The notes: generated by a model not told the origin, from the sequence alone. A stretch of DNA of 34,457 bases from Oligoflexales bacterium (GCA_012840965.1 DUVQ01000082.1:1-34457), one strand, 5' to 3'. Positions 17,109-26,374 are shown, numbered from the stretch's first letter. Made by a program: numbers and translations.

Positions 17109-19853
17109 TTATAACAGACCGAGTGCCGCCTGAGCTGCCGCAATGCGGGCTACAGGAACTCGGTACGGTGAGCAGGAAACATAAGCCAGTCCCAGCTTGT
17201 GGAACTTGGCGATGGAGTGTGGTTCACCACCATGCTCACCGCAGACACCAAGTTTAATGTCAGGACGGGTGGATTTTCCACGCTCAACGGCCAAACGCAC
17301 CAACTCGGCGATGCCTTCATCCAAAGAAATGAAGGGGTCAGTCTTTAGGATGCCAACGTTGTTGTCCAGGTAGATTGGCATGAACTTGCCATAGTCGTCA
17401 CGGCTCATACCAAATCCCATCTGGGTCAGGTCATTCGTGCCAAACGAGAAGAATTCCGCCACTTCGGCGATTTCGTTGGCAGTCACCGCGGCTCTAGGCA
17501 CTTCGATCATGGTTCCAACCAAGTAATCGATTTTTAAGCCCTTTTCTTCAAAGACCTTGTTGGCTACCGAGCGGACAATCTTTTCCTGATTGCGAAGCTC
17601 GTTTGCATGACCAACTAGTGGGACCATAACCTCTGGGAAGACATCCATTCCTTCCTTTTTCAGGTCGCAGGCGGCTTCAAATATGGCTCTTGCCTGCATT
17701 TCCGTGATTTCAGGATATGTCACACCAAGGCGGCAACCACGATGGCCCAGCATTGGGTTGAATTCGTGCAGTTCCTCGATTCGACGGTTGATATCTTCAA
17801 CAGGAATGCCACTTTGCTTTGAAAACTCAGCAACTCTTTCTGCGTCCTGAGGCAGGAACTCGTGCAAGGGCGGGTCCAGCAAACGCACGGTCACTGGACG
17901 ACCTTCCATGGCCTTGAAAATGCCATAAAAATCTTCGCGTTGTCTTGGAAGCAGTTCTTTCAACGCGGCTCGGCGAGCCTCTTCGGTGGTGGCCAGAATC
18001 ATCTTTCGCATCGAGGTGATCCGGTCGCCTTCAAAGAACATGTGCTCGGTACGAGTCAGACCAATCCCTTGGGCGCCAAAGGCAACTGCAAGGGCGGCTT
18101 CACTTGGGGCATCAGCGTTGGTGCGGATATCCAGGCGACGATACTTGTCAGCCAGTTCCATCAGCTTGGCAAAGCGACGGTAGGTCGGTGCATTTTCAGG
18201 CTTCAAGGTCTTGTCCTTCAGAACCTGCAAAACTTCCGATGGAGCAGTTTCCAGCTTGCCTGCGAATACTTCGCCAGTGCTTCCATCAATGGAAATCCAG
18301 TCGCCTTCCTTTAACACAGTCTTGCCAACTGAGAGGGTTCTGGCCTGATAGTCGATGTGGATCGCTTCGCAACCCGCGACGCAGACCTTACCACGCTGTC
18401 TGGCAACCAAAGCGGCGTGAGAGGTCATTCCGCCACGCTGGGTCAGGATACCTTCGGCCAATTCCATGCCGGTGATGTCTTCTGGCGAGGTCTCAATTCG
18501 AACCAAGATGGTCTTGGCTGGAACCTTCTTGCCGTGGGAATCAACTTCGGCCCACTCTTCACGTTTGTCGCCCATTTCATCGCTAAAGAAGACAACGCGA
18601 CCACTTGCAGCGCCTGGTCCAGCGTTTAGACCTTTTGCGATTTTACGGCCCTCTTTACGAGCGGCTTCCTGGGCAGCTGGGTCAAAGATGGGTCGCAACA
18701 GGTATGTGACACCGTTGGCCTCGACCTGGCTTAGCACCTTTTGCTCGGTGGTCAGGCCCTCTTCCAGCATCTCGACACCGATGCGGATTGAAGCCATAGG
18801 GGTGGATTTGCCGTCACGAGTCTGCAGGAAGTACAGTTTTTCCTTTTCAATTGTAAATTCAAGGTCCTGCATCCAACCATAATGTTTTTCAAGGATTACC
18901 TTGGCATCCAGCAGGGTCTTGTAAGCGTGGGGCATAATGTCGTTCAGCTCTTGGACTCTACGAGGGGTACGAATACCAGCAACGACGTCTTCGCCCTGAG
19001 CGTTCATCAGGAATTCACCTGTAAACACGTTTTCACCAGTTCCACCGTCACGGGTGAAGCAAACGCCTGTTCCGCAGTCATCACCAAGGTTTCCATAAAC
19101 CATGGTCTGAACGTTAACGGCGGTGCCCCAATCGTCTGGAATGCGGTAAAGCTTGCGATACTCGATTGCCCGATTGTTCATCCAGGAATCAAAGACAGCA
19201 TTGATAGCAAGGGTCAGCTGATCGCGAGCTTCGGTTGGGAAAGGCTTGCCAGTCGCCTTCTGGATGGCTTCCTTGGAGCGGCTAACAATTTCATCCAGCT
19301 CAGCCTCATTAAGATCGGTGTCTTCCTTCTTACCAGTGCGCTTTTTCACATCCTCAAGGATGTGGTCAAAGGGGTCATGCATACCCTTGGGCGCCTTCAT
19401 TCCCAAAACAACGTCGCCAAACATCTTCAGGAAGCGACGATAAGAGTCCAACGCAAAGCGGCGATTGTTGGTCATCTTTGCCAAGCCTTCCATCACCTCG
19501 TCATTCAGGCCCAGGTTCAAGATGGTGTCCATCATGCCTGGCATTGAGGCGCGAGAACCAGATCTGACTGAAACCAACAATGGATTGTCAGCACAGCCAA
19601 ATTTCTTTCCGGTTGTCTTTTCAAGCCACGCCACAGTTTCGTTGACCTGATCCGCCAGACCTGGAGCCCACTTGTTGCCGTTTCTGAAGTAGTGAACGCA
19701 AGAAGCGGTGGAAATTGTAAATCCAGGGGGGACTTCCAGACCAATCTTGCACATTTCCGCTAGGTTAGCGCCTTTGCCACCAAGGATTTCCCGCATGTTG
19801 CGGTCACCTTCGTTAAAGTCCTTTGAAAACCGATAGACGTACTTTTCACTCAT
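17109..19853 (-). CDS. ppdK: Pyruvate, phosphate dikinase
   Basis: 914 residues, the usual length. The enzyme interconverts pyruvate, ATP and phosphate with phosphoenolpyruvate, AMP and pyrophosphate in the cytoplasm. The N-terminal ATP-grasp region has GGKGANLAEM (about 25-34) and SVRSGSRASMPGMMDTILNLG (about 95-115). The swivelling phosphohistidine domain has GGMTSHAALVARQRG with the catalytic His at about 479. The C-terminal PEP/pyruvate barrel has GVCGEHGGEP, carrying the active-site Cys, near residue 860. GAGGTG lies just before the ATG. It follows glyS by six bases, an order (glyQ, glyS, ppdK) also known from other deltaproteobacteria such as Geobacter. Confidence 0.98.
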   Translation of the reverse strand: MSEKYVYRFSKDFNEGDRNMREILGGKGANLAEMCKIGLEVPPGFTISTASCVHYFRNGNKWAPGLADQVNETVAWLEKTTGKKFGCADNPLLVSVRSGSRASMPGMMDTILNLGLNDEVMEGLAKMTNNRRFALDSYRRFLKMFGDVVLGMKAPKGMHDPFDHILEDVKKRTGKKEDTDLNEAELDEIVSRSKEAIQKATGKPFPTEARDQLTLAINAVFDSWMNNRAIEYRKLYRIPDDWGTAVNVQTMVYGNLGDDCGTGVCFTRDGGTGENVFTGEFLMNAQGEDVVAGIRTPRRVQELNDIMPHAYKTLLDAKVILEKHYGWMQDLEFTIEKEKLYFLQTRDGKSTPMASIRIGVEMLEEGLTTEQKVLSQVEANGVTYLLRPIFDPAAQEAARKEGRKIAKGLNAGPGAASGRVVFFSDEMGDKREEWAEVDSHGKKVPAKTILVRIETSPEDITGMELAEGILTQRGGMTSHAALVARQRGKVCVAGCEAIHIDYQARTLSVGKTVLKEGDWISIDGSTGEVFAGKLETAPSEVLQVLKDKTLKPENAPTYRRFAKLMELADKYRRLDIRTNADAPSEAALAVAFGAQGIGLTRTEHMFFEGDRITSMRKMILATTEEARRAALKELLPRQREDFYGIFKAMEGRPVTVRLLDPPLHEFLPQDAERVAEFSKQSGIPVEDINRRIEELHEFNPMLGHRGCRLGVTYPEITEMQARAIFEAACDLKKEGMDVFPEVMVPLVGHANELRNQEKIVRSVANKVFEEKGLKIDYLVGTMIEVPRAAVTANEIAEVAEFFSFGTNDLTQMGFGMSRDDYGKFMPIYLDNNVGILKTDPFISLDEGIAELVRLAVERGKSTRPDIKLGVCGEHGGEPHSIAKFHKLGLAYVSCSPYRVPVARIAAAQAALGLL

Positions 19854-19859
19854 GTTTTT

Positions 19860-21989
19860 TCACCTCGTCGAGATTTTCGTAAAATCCGCATACCAATTGA
19901 AGAGCACAAAAACGTGATGCAGCAAGGCAAGCCTCATCAAACGCTTTTGCTCATCAGCCTCTATTAAAACGGGAACTCCGTCCCGCCCGGAACCAAAGAA
20001 ACGCGCAAGTGGGTCCCTGAACGAATACAGGGCCGTCAACAAAGCCTCGTAATCACCAGACTCAACTGCAGCATTAAAGGCGGCTAGTGCCTGTTTCCTG
20101 GTGGCATCCAGTTCCTTTTCAACTTCGGTAACAAACTTCTGGTCTAAATCAGCCTCAAGCAATCCCTGTTCAAGGGCCGTTTGGCGCCAACCGGCCACCT
20201 TTTCGTCGGCCTGCTTTAAAATGTTGGCTACCCGCTTGAACACGTTGTCCAGAAAATCGGTAAAGCCTTCAGTCTTCTGGGCAAAGTCCCTAAGGGCCAA
20301 TGCCATTGTGATAACATCCGCTGGCCTGCCCTGCCCCTGGATATCCAGCAAGGCGTTGGCAAAGTCAGCTGGAACCCCATGCTCCTGGGACAAAATACCA
20401 TGAAATCTGTCCCTGAAAAAGCCTTCCAGCTCGGACTGAAGCTTGGCGTCGACTTCAGCTATATCAAAAAGCTGCTTAAGGGTGATCCTCTTGTAGCCTT
20501 GGTTGGCCAAAAGTTTGAGCACGCCAATGGCTTGGCGTCGAAGGCCGAGTGGGTCTTTTGAGCCAGTTGGAATCGCGCCGACCCTGAAACAGGCCACAAT
20601 AGAATCGATTCGATCCGCTAGGGCAAGCAGCGCCCCTGGGTGGGAAGTCGGCAGCGAGTCCTGGGCAAATCGCGGCAGGTAATGCTCGGCTATGGCCAGG
20701 GCCACAGCTTCTGACTCGCCCGCGGCCCTTGCGAAGTACATGCCCATTTGGCCTTGGAGTTCAGGGAATTCCCCAACCAAGTGAGACATCAGGTCAGCCT
20801 TACACAGCTGGGCGGCCCTGATGGCGTCCGCCTTGATGGTTTCGTCAAGTCCAGCATGCTCGGCCAAAGATTTGACTAAAGCTGTCACCCTAGCGGTCTT
20901 TTCAGCCATGTCTCCAGCACCTTTTAGGAAAAGGCGCTGAGGCAGGCGCTTGGCCATCTCTTCGATGCCAGTCTTAAGGTCTTGGTCCCAAAAGAATCGT
21001 GCGTCGTACAGCCTAGCAGCTAAAACTCGTTCATATCCCTGGACTACCACATTCATGTCTGTGGCTAGGTTATTTGAAACGACGCCAAATTTTGGAAGCA
21101 GGTGGCCTTCTTGGTCCTCCATGGCGAAATAGCGCTGATGCGAGGCCATGGCAGAGATCAGGACTTCCCTGGGCAGTTTCAAGAAATCTGGGTCGAAGGA
21201 ACCGATCACAAAGTGGGGTTCCTCAACCAAGTTGGCGACTTCTGATTTCAGGGCCTCTTCAGCTATGAAGGTGCAGCCAAGCTTCTTGGCTGCGTCTGCA
21301 AGGGCTTGGTCGATGGCCACACGGCGCTGCTCGGGTCTGACCATCACGTGGTGGGTGGCCAGAATTTGCTCCCACTGGTCGGCGCTTGGGACCGCCACGA
21401 CGTCCGGGGCTAAAAACCGGTGGCCTCTGGTCAGCCTGTCAGATTCAATGCCACAAAAAGTAAACGGGATTACATCATTATTAAATAGAGCAACCAACCA
21501 ATGAACAGGCCTTGCAAATGGGCCAGTTCCTGAGGCCCAACGCATGGCCTTTGGGAAGGTCAGCTTTTCAATGGCTGCAGGCAAAATTTCCTTTAAAACA
21601 TCCACCGTTTGGCGACCAGTGACCTTGGTGATGATTCCGACCACCTCACCTTTTGGGCCGTTTAGTCGCATCAGCTGTGACGGGTCGACGCCCTGCCCTT
21701 TTGCAAATCCGATGGCAGCCTTTGTAAGTTCGCCATTTTCATCGAAGGCTATTTTCACACCTGGACCATAGACGACTTCTTCACGATCCTCTTGGCGCAC
21801 AGGTATGCCAGTCAGATAAACGGCCAAACGCCTTGGGGAATGAAAGAAGCGCCCTTCAACAGGTGGCAAGCCTTGGGCGACTAGGGCCTCTTGGATCAGG
21901 GATTGCAAGTCTGAGGCTCCCCGGTCCAGCATCCTAGCGGGGATCTCTTCAGTTCCTATTTCTACCAATAAATTTCCAGTGGTGCTCAT
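19860..21989 (-). CDS. glyS: Glycine--tRNA ligase beta subunit
   Basis: 709 residues starting LLVEIGTEEIPARML, the standard N-terminus of the beta subunit of the tetrameric bacterial glycyl-tRNA synthetase. Internal blocks include GPKGEVVGIITK, WLVALFNNDVIPF and RYFAMEDQEGHLLPKFGVVSN. The C-terminal helical anticodon-binding region ends with RLALLHHVFVLFNWYADFTKI. The beta subunit binds tRNA-Gly and is needed with the alpha subunit for charging. The ATG at 21989 lies two bases after the glyQ stop; the frame stays open 12 codons upstream but that part overlaps glyQ and has no family similarity. Confidence 0.97.
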   Translation of the reverse strand: MSTTGNLLVEIGTEEIPARMLDRGASDLQSLIQEALVAQGLPPVEGRFFHSPRRLAVYLTGIPVRQEDREEVVYGPGVKIAFDENGELTKAAIGFAKGQGVDPSQLMRLNGPKGEVVGIITKVTGRQTVDVLKEILPAAIEKLTFPKAMRWASGTGPFARPVHWLVALFNNDVIPFTFCGIESDRLTRGHRFLAPDVVAVPSADQWEQILATHHVMVRPEQRRVAIDQALADAAKKLGCTFIAEEALKSEVANLVEEPHFVIGSFDPDFLKLPREVLISAMASHQRYFAMEDQEGHLLPKFGVVSNNLATDMNVVVQGYERVLAARLYDARFFWDQDLKTGIEEMAKRLPQRLFLKGAGDMAEKTARVTALVKSLAEHAGLDETIKADAIRAAQLCKADLMSHLVGEFPELQGQMGMYFARAAGESEAVALAIAEHYLPRFAQDSLPTSHPGALLALADRIDSIVACFRVGAIPTGSKDPLGLRRQAIGVLKLLANQGYKRITLKQLFDIAEVDAKLQSELEGFFRDRFHGILSQEHGVPADFANALLDIQGQGRPADVITMALALRDFAQKTEGFTDFLDNVFKRVANILKQADEKVAGWRQTALEQGLLEADLDQKFVTEVEKELDATRKQALAAFNAAVESGDYEALLTALYSFRDPLARFFGSGRDGVPVLIEADEQKRLMRLALLHHVFVLFNWYADFTKISTR

Positions 21990-21991
21990 TA

Positions 21992-22834
21992 TCAAAGCGT
22001 CCCTTCCAGGTAAACCTTGGCACAACCTCTTGCCAGTGCGCGAACTCTGCCGATGTAAGCCTGACGCTCGGAGACTGAGATTGCCCCACGGGCGTCCAGG
22101 ACGTTGAAGGCGTGAGAGGACTTCATGCAGTAGTCATATGCTGGTCTGGCGAGTCCAAGTTCGAGCAGGCGTTTACATTCACCTTCGTACATCTCGAACA
22201 GCTGAAAGTGCATGGGTACGTCGGCGTGTTCAAAGTTGTATTTGGAGAATTCGACCTCGGTTCTGTGGTGAACTTCACGGTATTTGACGCCGTGTCCCCA
22301 TTCAAGGTCGAAGACGTTATCGATGCCTGATAGGTACATGGTTATTCGTTCGAGGCCGTATGTAAGTTCGGCAGTGATGGGGTTTAATTCATAGCCTCCG
22401 CACTGCTGAAAGTACGTGAATTGGGTGACTTCCATGCCGTCGACCCAGACTTCCCAGCCTAGTCCCCATGCCCCTAGGGTTGGGGATTCCCAGTCGTCTT
22501 CGACGAAGCGAATGTCGTGGGCGGATGGGTCGATACCGAGGGCTACTAGGCTTTGTAAGTATAGGTCCTGGACGTTTTCGGGGGCTGGTTTTAGGACGAC
22601 TTGGAACTGGTAATAGTGTTGTAATCTAAATGGGTTGTCGCCATACCGGCCGTCAGTTGGGCGTCTGGATGGTTCGACGTAGGCGGCTTTCCAGGGGTCG
22701 GGGCCTAGGCAGCGCAAGAAGGTGTGAGGGTTGAAGGTGCCTGCACCTTTTTCGAGGTCGCCTGGTTGCACAATAAGGCATCCTTGGGCGCTCCAATAAT
22801 CTTGCAATCGTAGAATAACTTCCTGGAACGTCAT
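21992..22834 (-). CDS. glyQ: Glycine--tRNA ligase alpha subunit
   Basis: 280 residues, close to the family norm of about 300. It is the class II catalytic subunit that activates glycine with ATP. The sequence is highly typical: [19 protein letters not shown] at the start, [23 protein letters not shown] (about 55-78) and [19 protein letters not shown] (about 128-146). TTGGAG precedes the ATG. First gene of glyQ-glyS-ppdK. I looked for a T-box leader upstream and did not find its conserved sequence. Confidence 0.98.
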   Translation of the reverse strand: MTFQEVILRLQDYWSAQGCLIVQPGDLEKGAGTFNPHTFLRCLGPDPWKAAYVEPSRRPTDGRYGDNPFRLQHYYQFQVVLKPAPENVQDLYLQSLVALGIDPSAHDIRFVEDDWESPTLGAWGLGWEVWVDGMEVTQFTYFQQCGGYELNPITAELTYGLERITMYLSGIDNVFDLEWGHGVKYREVHHRTEVEFSKYNFEHADVPMHFQLFEMYEGECKRLLELGLARPAYDYCMKSSHAFNVLDARGAISVSERQAYIGRVRALARGCAKVYLEGTL

Positions 22835-22911
22835 CTAGTCACTCCAAAAGGCGGCGGTAAACTATCACTAACAGGCCCATCGCGCAACTGGCAGGAGCTG
22901 CGAAAGTTCCC

Positions 22912-22971
22912 GTCCCTGTCCCTGTTCCTGTCCCTGTTCCTGTCCCTGTTCCTGATCCTGTTCCTGATCCT
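22912..22971. repeat. GT(C/T)CCT hexamer tandem repeat, ten units
   Basis: Ten six-base units: mostly GTCCCT alternating with GTTCCT, decaying to GATCCT at the right end. It lies about 78 bases upstream of the glyQ start and about 90 bases from the structured region to its right. It is a diverged relative of the tracts at 157-210 and 23330-23365. Confidence 0.9.
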
Positions 22972-23058
22972 GCAACAGATCCTGCCAATCAGCATGTTCC
23001 GGCTCCTGATAGTTTGTTCGTTGTTGCGTTTTATCTCTTCGTTACAGTTTTAAAACAT

Positions 23059-23316
23059 GTCCGTGGGCATCCTTCCGGACCCAAAATCTCCCGTAGCCAC
23101 CCCGACTGTCTCTTAGTGACATCGTCCGGGCGACATATACGATTGCTAACGTGTACGTTCATCCTTTTGGCCCGGACGGGCCGCTTCGCGGCCTTCATGT
23201 CAGCTAAAAGACGTCGGGTCCCGGCAACTCCCGATAGCGCCCTCCAGGATTGCCCCCGGACCATGTTGCTGGGTGCCCTCTCGACCTCTTTTAGCTCCAA
23301 AATCTGCTTAAAAGCA
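23059..23316. ncRNA. Candidate structured RNA, family unknown
   Basis: This gene-free stretch holds a dense set of inverted repeats: 23059-23063/23076-23080; 23123-23131/23170-23178 (nine perfect pairs) enclosing 23136-23141/23150-23155; 23179-23184/23188-23193, which abuts the previous helix; 23202-23216/23282-23296 (14 of 15 pairs) enclosing 23217-23221/23258-23262 and 23223-23227/23250-23254; and 23305-23309/23312-23316. A few T-G pairs fit the plus strand slightly better, but strand, ends and promoter are unresolved. Hexamer repeats flank it on both sides. It is not tmRNA, RNase P, SRP RNA or a T-box as far as I can see. A HEARO/omega-type RNA without its IscB gene is one guess from the order of hairpins, not a call. 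Confidence 0.4.
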
Positions 23317-23329
23317 CAAACGTCTTCCT

Positions 23330-23365
23330 GTCCCTGTCCCCGTCCCTGTCCCCGTCCCTGTCCCT
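23330..23365. repeat. GTCCC(T/C) hexamer tandem repeat, six units
   Basis: Six units, alternating GTCCCT and GTCCCC, identical over all 36 bases to 157-192. It sits between the candidate structured RNA and the 3' end of the Cys-rich lipoprotein gene that ends at 23402. Confidence 0.9.
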
Positions 23366-23401
23366 GAAACAAATTGAGGATGATCTTGCCTTTGCCTGAA
23401 A

Positions 23402-24949
23402 CTACGGTACGCAGACCTTGATGCCGGTGCCGTAGCTGTCTTTGCATGTCATGCCGTCAGCGCAGTCTGCGTTGCTTAGGCATCTGACATAGCAGTACAA
23501 TGGCGCGTCATTGGAGCCAACCTTGGCGCAGGTGGTTGGGAATGGGCACTTTGCGCCTGGTAGGAAGCAGCCTTCCTTTGTGCAGACTCCGAAGTACTGG
23601 CCGGATGCTTTTTGGCATGTACCGACGTCACAGTCATTGTCGTCGGCGCACTTAGAGCCGATGGTGCGCGGGGGGATCCTGGCACAGGCTGCGCGTCCTG
23701 GGTCCATGATTGCGTCGCCATAGTGACACTTCAATCCGGCTTCCTGCCTGCAAACGCCGCCTTCTGCGCATGGAACCATACATTCTCCCTTGAAAGTGAT
23801 TCCGTCTGGTTGAAGCATCTCTAGGCATAAACTGCCGGCTGGGCATGCCACTTGGGCGCTGCATGTTTGGGAGCAATACCCAAAGGTTTTATCGCTTGCA
23901 TTGATACACAGTCCGCCGGGACAGTCTCGGTCAACCAAGCAGCCAGTCAACTGATCGCCACAGGTGCCAGTAAAGGAAATCTTGCACTTGTTTGATTTGC
24001 ACTCGGTGTCATTCAGGCACTGTTCGCCGATGGCTCTTCCGCTGGAGCCTGACCCGCAAACGTGAACTCTGTCCAAATCGGGGAAGGTTTTCAGCTCGAC
24101 ACAAGACCGTTGAATCGTGACCTCACCTTTTCCAGACTCGGTCACGGTGAACCGGCAGTCCTCGTTGTCCGCTTTACCTTTGGCTTTATCACACTCTTTC
24201 AGGCACACCGGAGAGCCACCAACCCTGACACATTGGCTGCCTTCTGGACATGGCTCATCAGGCCCGCAGCGTAGTTCAGTACAATAACCGGCTTCGAAGT
24301 TGCTCAAACAGCCCATAGATCCAGCACAATCAACGTTGCCAATGCATGGATAGCCGAGGCCCCTTGGTTCCTTGATAGTGCCAAGACAGATGCTTTGTAA
24401 TTCACCATCAGGGTCAGGCAGCAGTTTACATACGACTCCATCCGATGCTCGACAGTCATTGTCGGACTGGCACGCCGAGGCGCATGCTGGATTCACCAAA
24501 GTAATGCCCATACATAAAGCGCCGCTAGGACAGGCCTTGCCCTCTTCGTGACACGATAACAAGGTGCAATAAGAGACTCCGCCCAGTTCCATGCATATAC
24601 CGTTTGGTACAGTGGAACTGGTGCAATCTGAGTTTTTATTACAGGCTTTACCAATCACTCCACCTGGGAAATTATCTGTACTGTGGACGTCCTTGGTATC
24701 GCTGTCTTTGACATCATCTGAAACATCGTCCTGACCATCTGGCCGGTCTGCGTCCTCCGCGTCCTCGTCAGGGGAACCATCTGGGGAGGCAGTGTCGGGA
24801 AAAATCAGACCATCGACTGGAGATACGTCTTTTGCCGTACGGCAGGTGTCACCATCTCTGACGGTCCCCTCTGGACATTTGAGCTCGCCAGCACAGGCGC
24901 CAACAAACACAGCACTAACAAACACCGTCAGCCACAACCTAACAGCCAC
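23402..24949 (-). CDS. Cys-rich surface lipoprotein with Asp-rich linker
   Basis: 515 residues, GTG start behind AGGAGG. The lipobox is AVFVGAC (Cys19). Residues about 38-95 are a low-complexity acidic linker (DEDAEDADRPDGQDDVSDDV-like). The rest is a chain of Cys-rich modules of the form C-x(3)-D-C-x(n)-G-x-C-x(n)-C, for example GKACNKNSDCTSSTVPNGIC and GSKCADDNDCDVGTCQKASG. Such lipoproteins are common in Myxococcota and Bradymonadales and are generally of unknown function; surface display and disulfide-stabilised folds are inferred. It diverges from the GltJ-like gene across a 211-base gap in which I see no strong promoter. Confidence 0.8.
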   Translation of the reverse strand: MAVRLWLTVFVSAVFVGACAGELKCPEGTVRDGDTCRTAKDVSPVDGLIFPDTASPDGSPDEDAEDADRPDGQDDVSDDVKDSDTKDVHSTDNFPGGVIGKACNKNSDCTSSTVPNGICMELGGVSYCTLLSCHEEGKACPSGALCMGITLVNPACASACQSDNDCRASDGVVCKLLPDPDGELQSICLGTIKEPRGLGYPCIGNVDCAGSMGCLSNFEAGYCTELRCGPDEPCPEGSQCVRVGGSPVCLKECDKAKGKADNEDCRFTVTESGKGEVTIQRSCVELKTFPDLDRVHVCGSGSSGRAIGEQCLNDTECKSNKCKISFTGTCGDQLTGCLVDRDCPGGLCINASDKTFGYCSQTCSAQVACPAGSLCLEMLQPDGITFKGECMVPCAEGGVCRQEAGLKCHYGDAIMDPGRAACARIPPRTIGSKCADDNDCDVGTCQKASGQYFGVCTKEGCFLPGAKCPFPTTCAKVGSNDAPLYCYVRCLSNADCADGMTCKDSYGTGIKVCVP

Positions 24950-25160
24950 TTAGGCCTCCTGTCGCTAAATAGATTTTACGCCAACAAGGCACCCGCCGGG
25001 ATAATATGGTAGAAGTACAAGGCCTTGCAGTCAACCCAAAATCGCCGTAGCCCAGCCCCAAAATCCCCACAATCCTTATCTAAAATCACCTTTTAGGAGT
25101 TAATTTCCGGTCATTCAAATCGTCTGCTAATATAGCTCATGGTTATGCCCTTGAGGTCTC

Positions 25161-26189
25161 ATGGCAAGCATGGTTTTCAGCTGCACAAACTGCCAAACCA
25201 AATATCGACTCAAACTTACTGAGAAAATGAGCAAAACCAACCGGTTCACCTGTCGCAAATGCGGTCAAAAGCTGTATCTGGTGATGCCCAATGAGAACGA
25301 TCCAAACGGAGCTGCGTATGCCATTGAAGATATGCCGAATTCTACTTATGCGCCCCCAGAAAACAGTGAAAATCGCACAAGCAGGCTTCAGATTATCGCG
25401 GGAAGTGGGCAGTACCCCCAGACAGAACAATCACAAACTACAGCAGAATTTCCTGCTCCGCCCCAGCAAGATTACCCTGCACCCGGCCATGACAACCTAA
25501 ATATTGTCAGAAAGCCTTGGCATGCGACCAGTCCCAACGTAGGTAGTCTGTGGGCAACTGAAACTTTAGACCAAGAAAATCAGGCTTTTCACAATCCTTT
25601 TATCCCAGGTCATCATCTAGGTGACCCTCAAAATCCCTTTGCAGCCCACGGAGTTGCAGACAGCGCACCCTTGACTGGGCGCCATCCATCTGGTCAGTAC
25701 CAAGCCGTCCAAGAACCAAATCAGCAGCCGGGACAGTTTTCACAAAAGATTTTGGAACAAAAGCGTAAACGCAGGATTTTCATAGTCTCCATTGTTGTAG
25801 TAATCCTTCTTGCTGCCGCTGGTGCCGCGGCCTTTTTCTTGTGGGACACGGGCGAGCCGGCCTCGATCCCTGAGGTTGCTACAACGCAAGCACCTGCAGC
25901 AGTGCATCCTGGAACCTCTCGTCAAAACCAGATGATTATGTACAGCAAGCAAGATCACCAGCGCTTTTTAGCTTGTAAGGCTTCAATGGATCCTCCACCA
26001 CAAGCGACTATTGATGTCAAACTTGAGCTTATTGTAGCGCCGTCTGGATCGATAGAATCTCCGCTCGTGGAACCTCAACGCGGGATAGCCAGCCGGCCCC
26101 TAGTTGAATGCATAAAGGAAATTGTAGCTAAGTGGCAATTTAGCGCTGAAAGTGACCAAAGCAGGCACTCTTTGAATTTAAGTTTGTAA
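25161..26189 (+). CDS. Zinc-ribbon, single-pass membrane protein with AgmX/TonB-like C-terminus (short GltJ-like)
   Basis: 342 residues. An N-terminal MJ0042-type zinc ribbon has Cys8/Cys11 and Cys31/Cys34. A 150-residue Pro/Gln/Asn-rich disordered linker follows, then KRKRR and a membrane helix at about 206-228, predicting a cytoplasmic N-terminus and periplasmic C-terminus. The C-terminal domain (about 283-330) reads IDVKLELIVAPSGSIESPLV...LVECIKEIVAKWQF, the pattern of the AgmX/PglI C-terminal domain, related to TonB C-termini. GltJ (AgmX) of M. xanthus has the same order plus a GYF domain and further TonB-like domains, both missing here. It may be a minimal inner-membrane partner of the TPR/barrel system at 3-13 kb; that link is inference. 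ATG at 25170 is an alternative start. Confidence 0.75.
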   Translation: MASMVFSCTNCQTKYRLKLTEKMSKTNRFTCRKCGQKLYLVMPNENDPNGAAYAIEDMPNSTYAPPENSENRTSRLQIIAGSGQYPQTEQSQTTAEFPAPPQQDYPAPGHDNLNIVRKPWHATSPNVGSLWATETLDQENQAFHNPFIPGHHLGDPQNPFAAHGVADSAPLTGRHPSGQYQAVQEPNQQPGQFSQKILEQKRKRRIFIVSIVVVILLAAAGAAAFFLWDTGEPASIPEVATTQAPAAVHPGTSRQNQMIMYSKQDHQRFLACKASMDPPPQATIDVKLELIVAPSGSIESPLVEPQRGIASRPLVECIKEIVAKWQFSAESDQSRHSLNLSL

Positions 26190-26215
26190 ATTTTATGCCA
26201 AAAAGGAGCTAAACC

Positions 26216-26374
26216 ATGTACGGCGGACTTGATCCTAATCGTCGAAAACGCCCTATTTACCCGTTTGTTATCCGAGCGATCGTGTTAACTGCTTTATTAG
26301 TTGCAATCATCGTGTACCAAAAAGAAATTGGGGTTGGCGCAGCAAATTGTATGGGGGTGTTTGGATTACGATAA
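26216..26374 (+). CDS. Small single-pass membrane protein, 52 residues
   Basis: A short frame with a strong ribosome site (AAAAGGAG seven bases before the ATG), 26 bases after the GltJ-like gene. The product starts MYGGLDPNRRKRPIYPFV, has one membrane helix (about residues 18-34, IRAIVLTALLVAIIVY) and a short tail ending in MGVFGLR. The basic RRKR before the helix predicts N-in orientation. No family recognised. Spacing and ribosome site suggest it is co-expressed with the GltJ-like protein and could be a small partner of it. Confidence 0.65.
   Translation: MYGGLDPNRRKRPIYPFVIRAIVLTALLVAIIVYQKEIGVGAANCMGVFGLR

Noticed and set aside
22835-23320. T-box or glycine riboswitch upstream of glyQ
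   Set aside because: The conserved T-box sequence and the glycine-aptamer motifs are absent on the minus strand, and the structured part is more than 200 bases from glyQ with repeats in between.
23031-23447. 138-codon minus-strand frame across the candidate RNA
   Set aside because: It crosses the hexamer repeat and the end of a real gene, has no family resemblance and no ribosome site; the open frame follows from the repeats and GC-rich helices.
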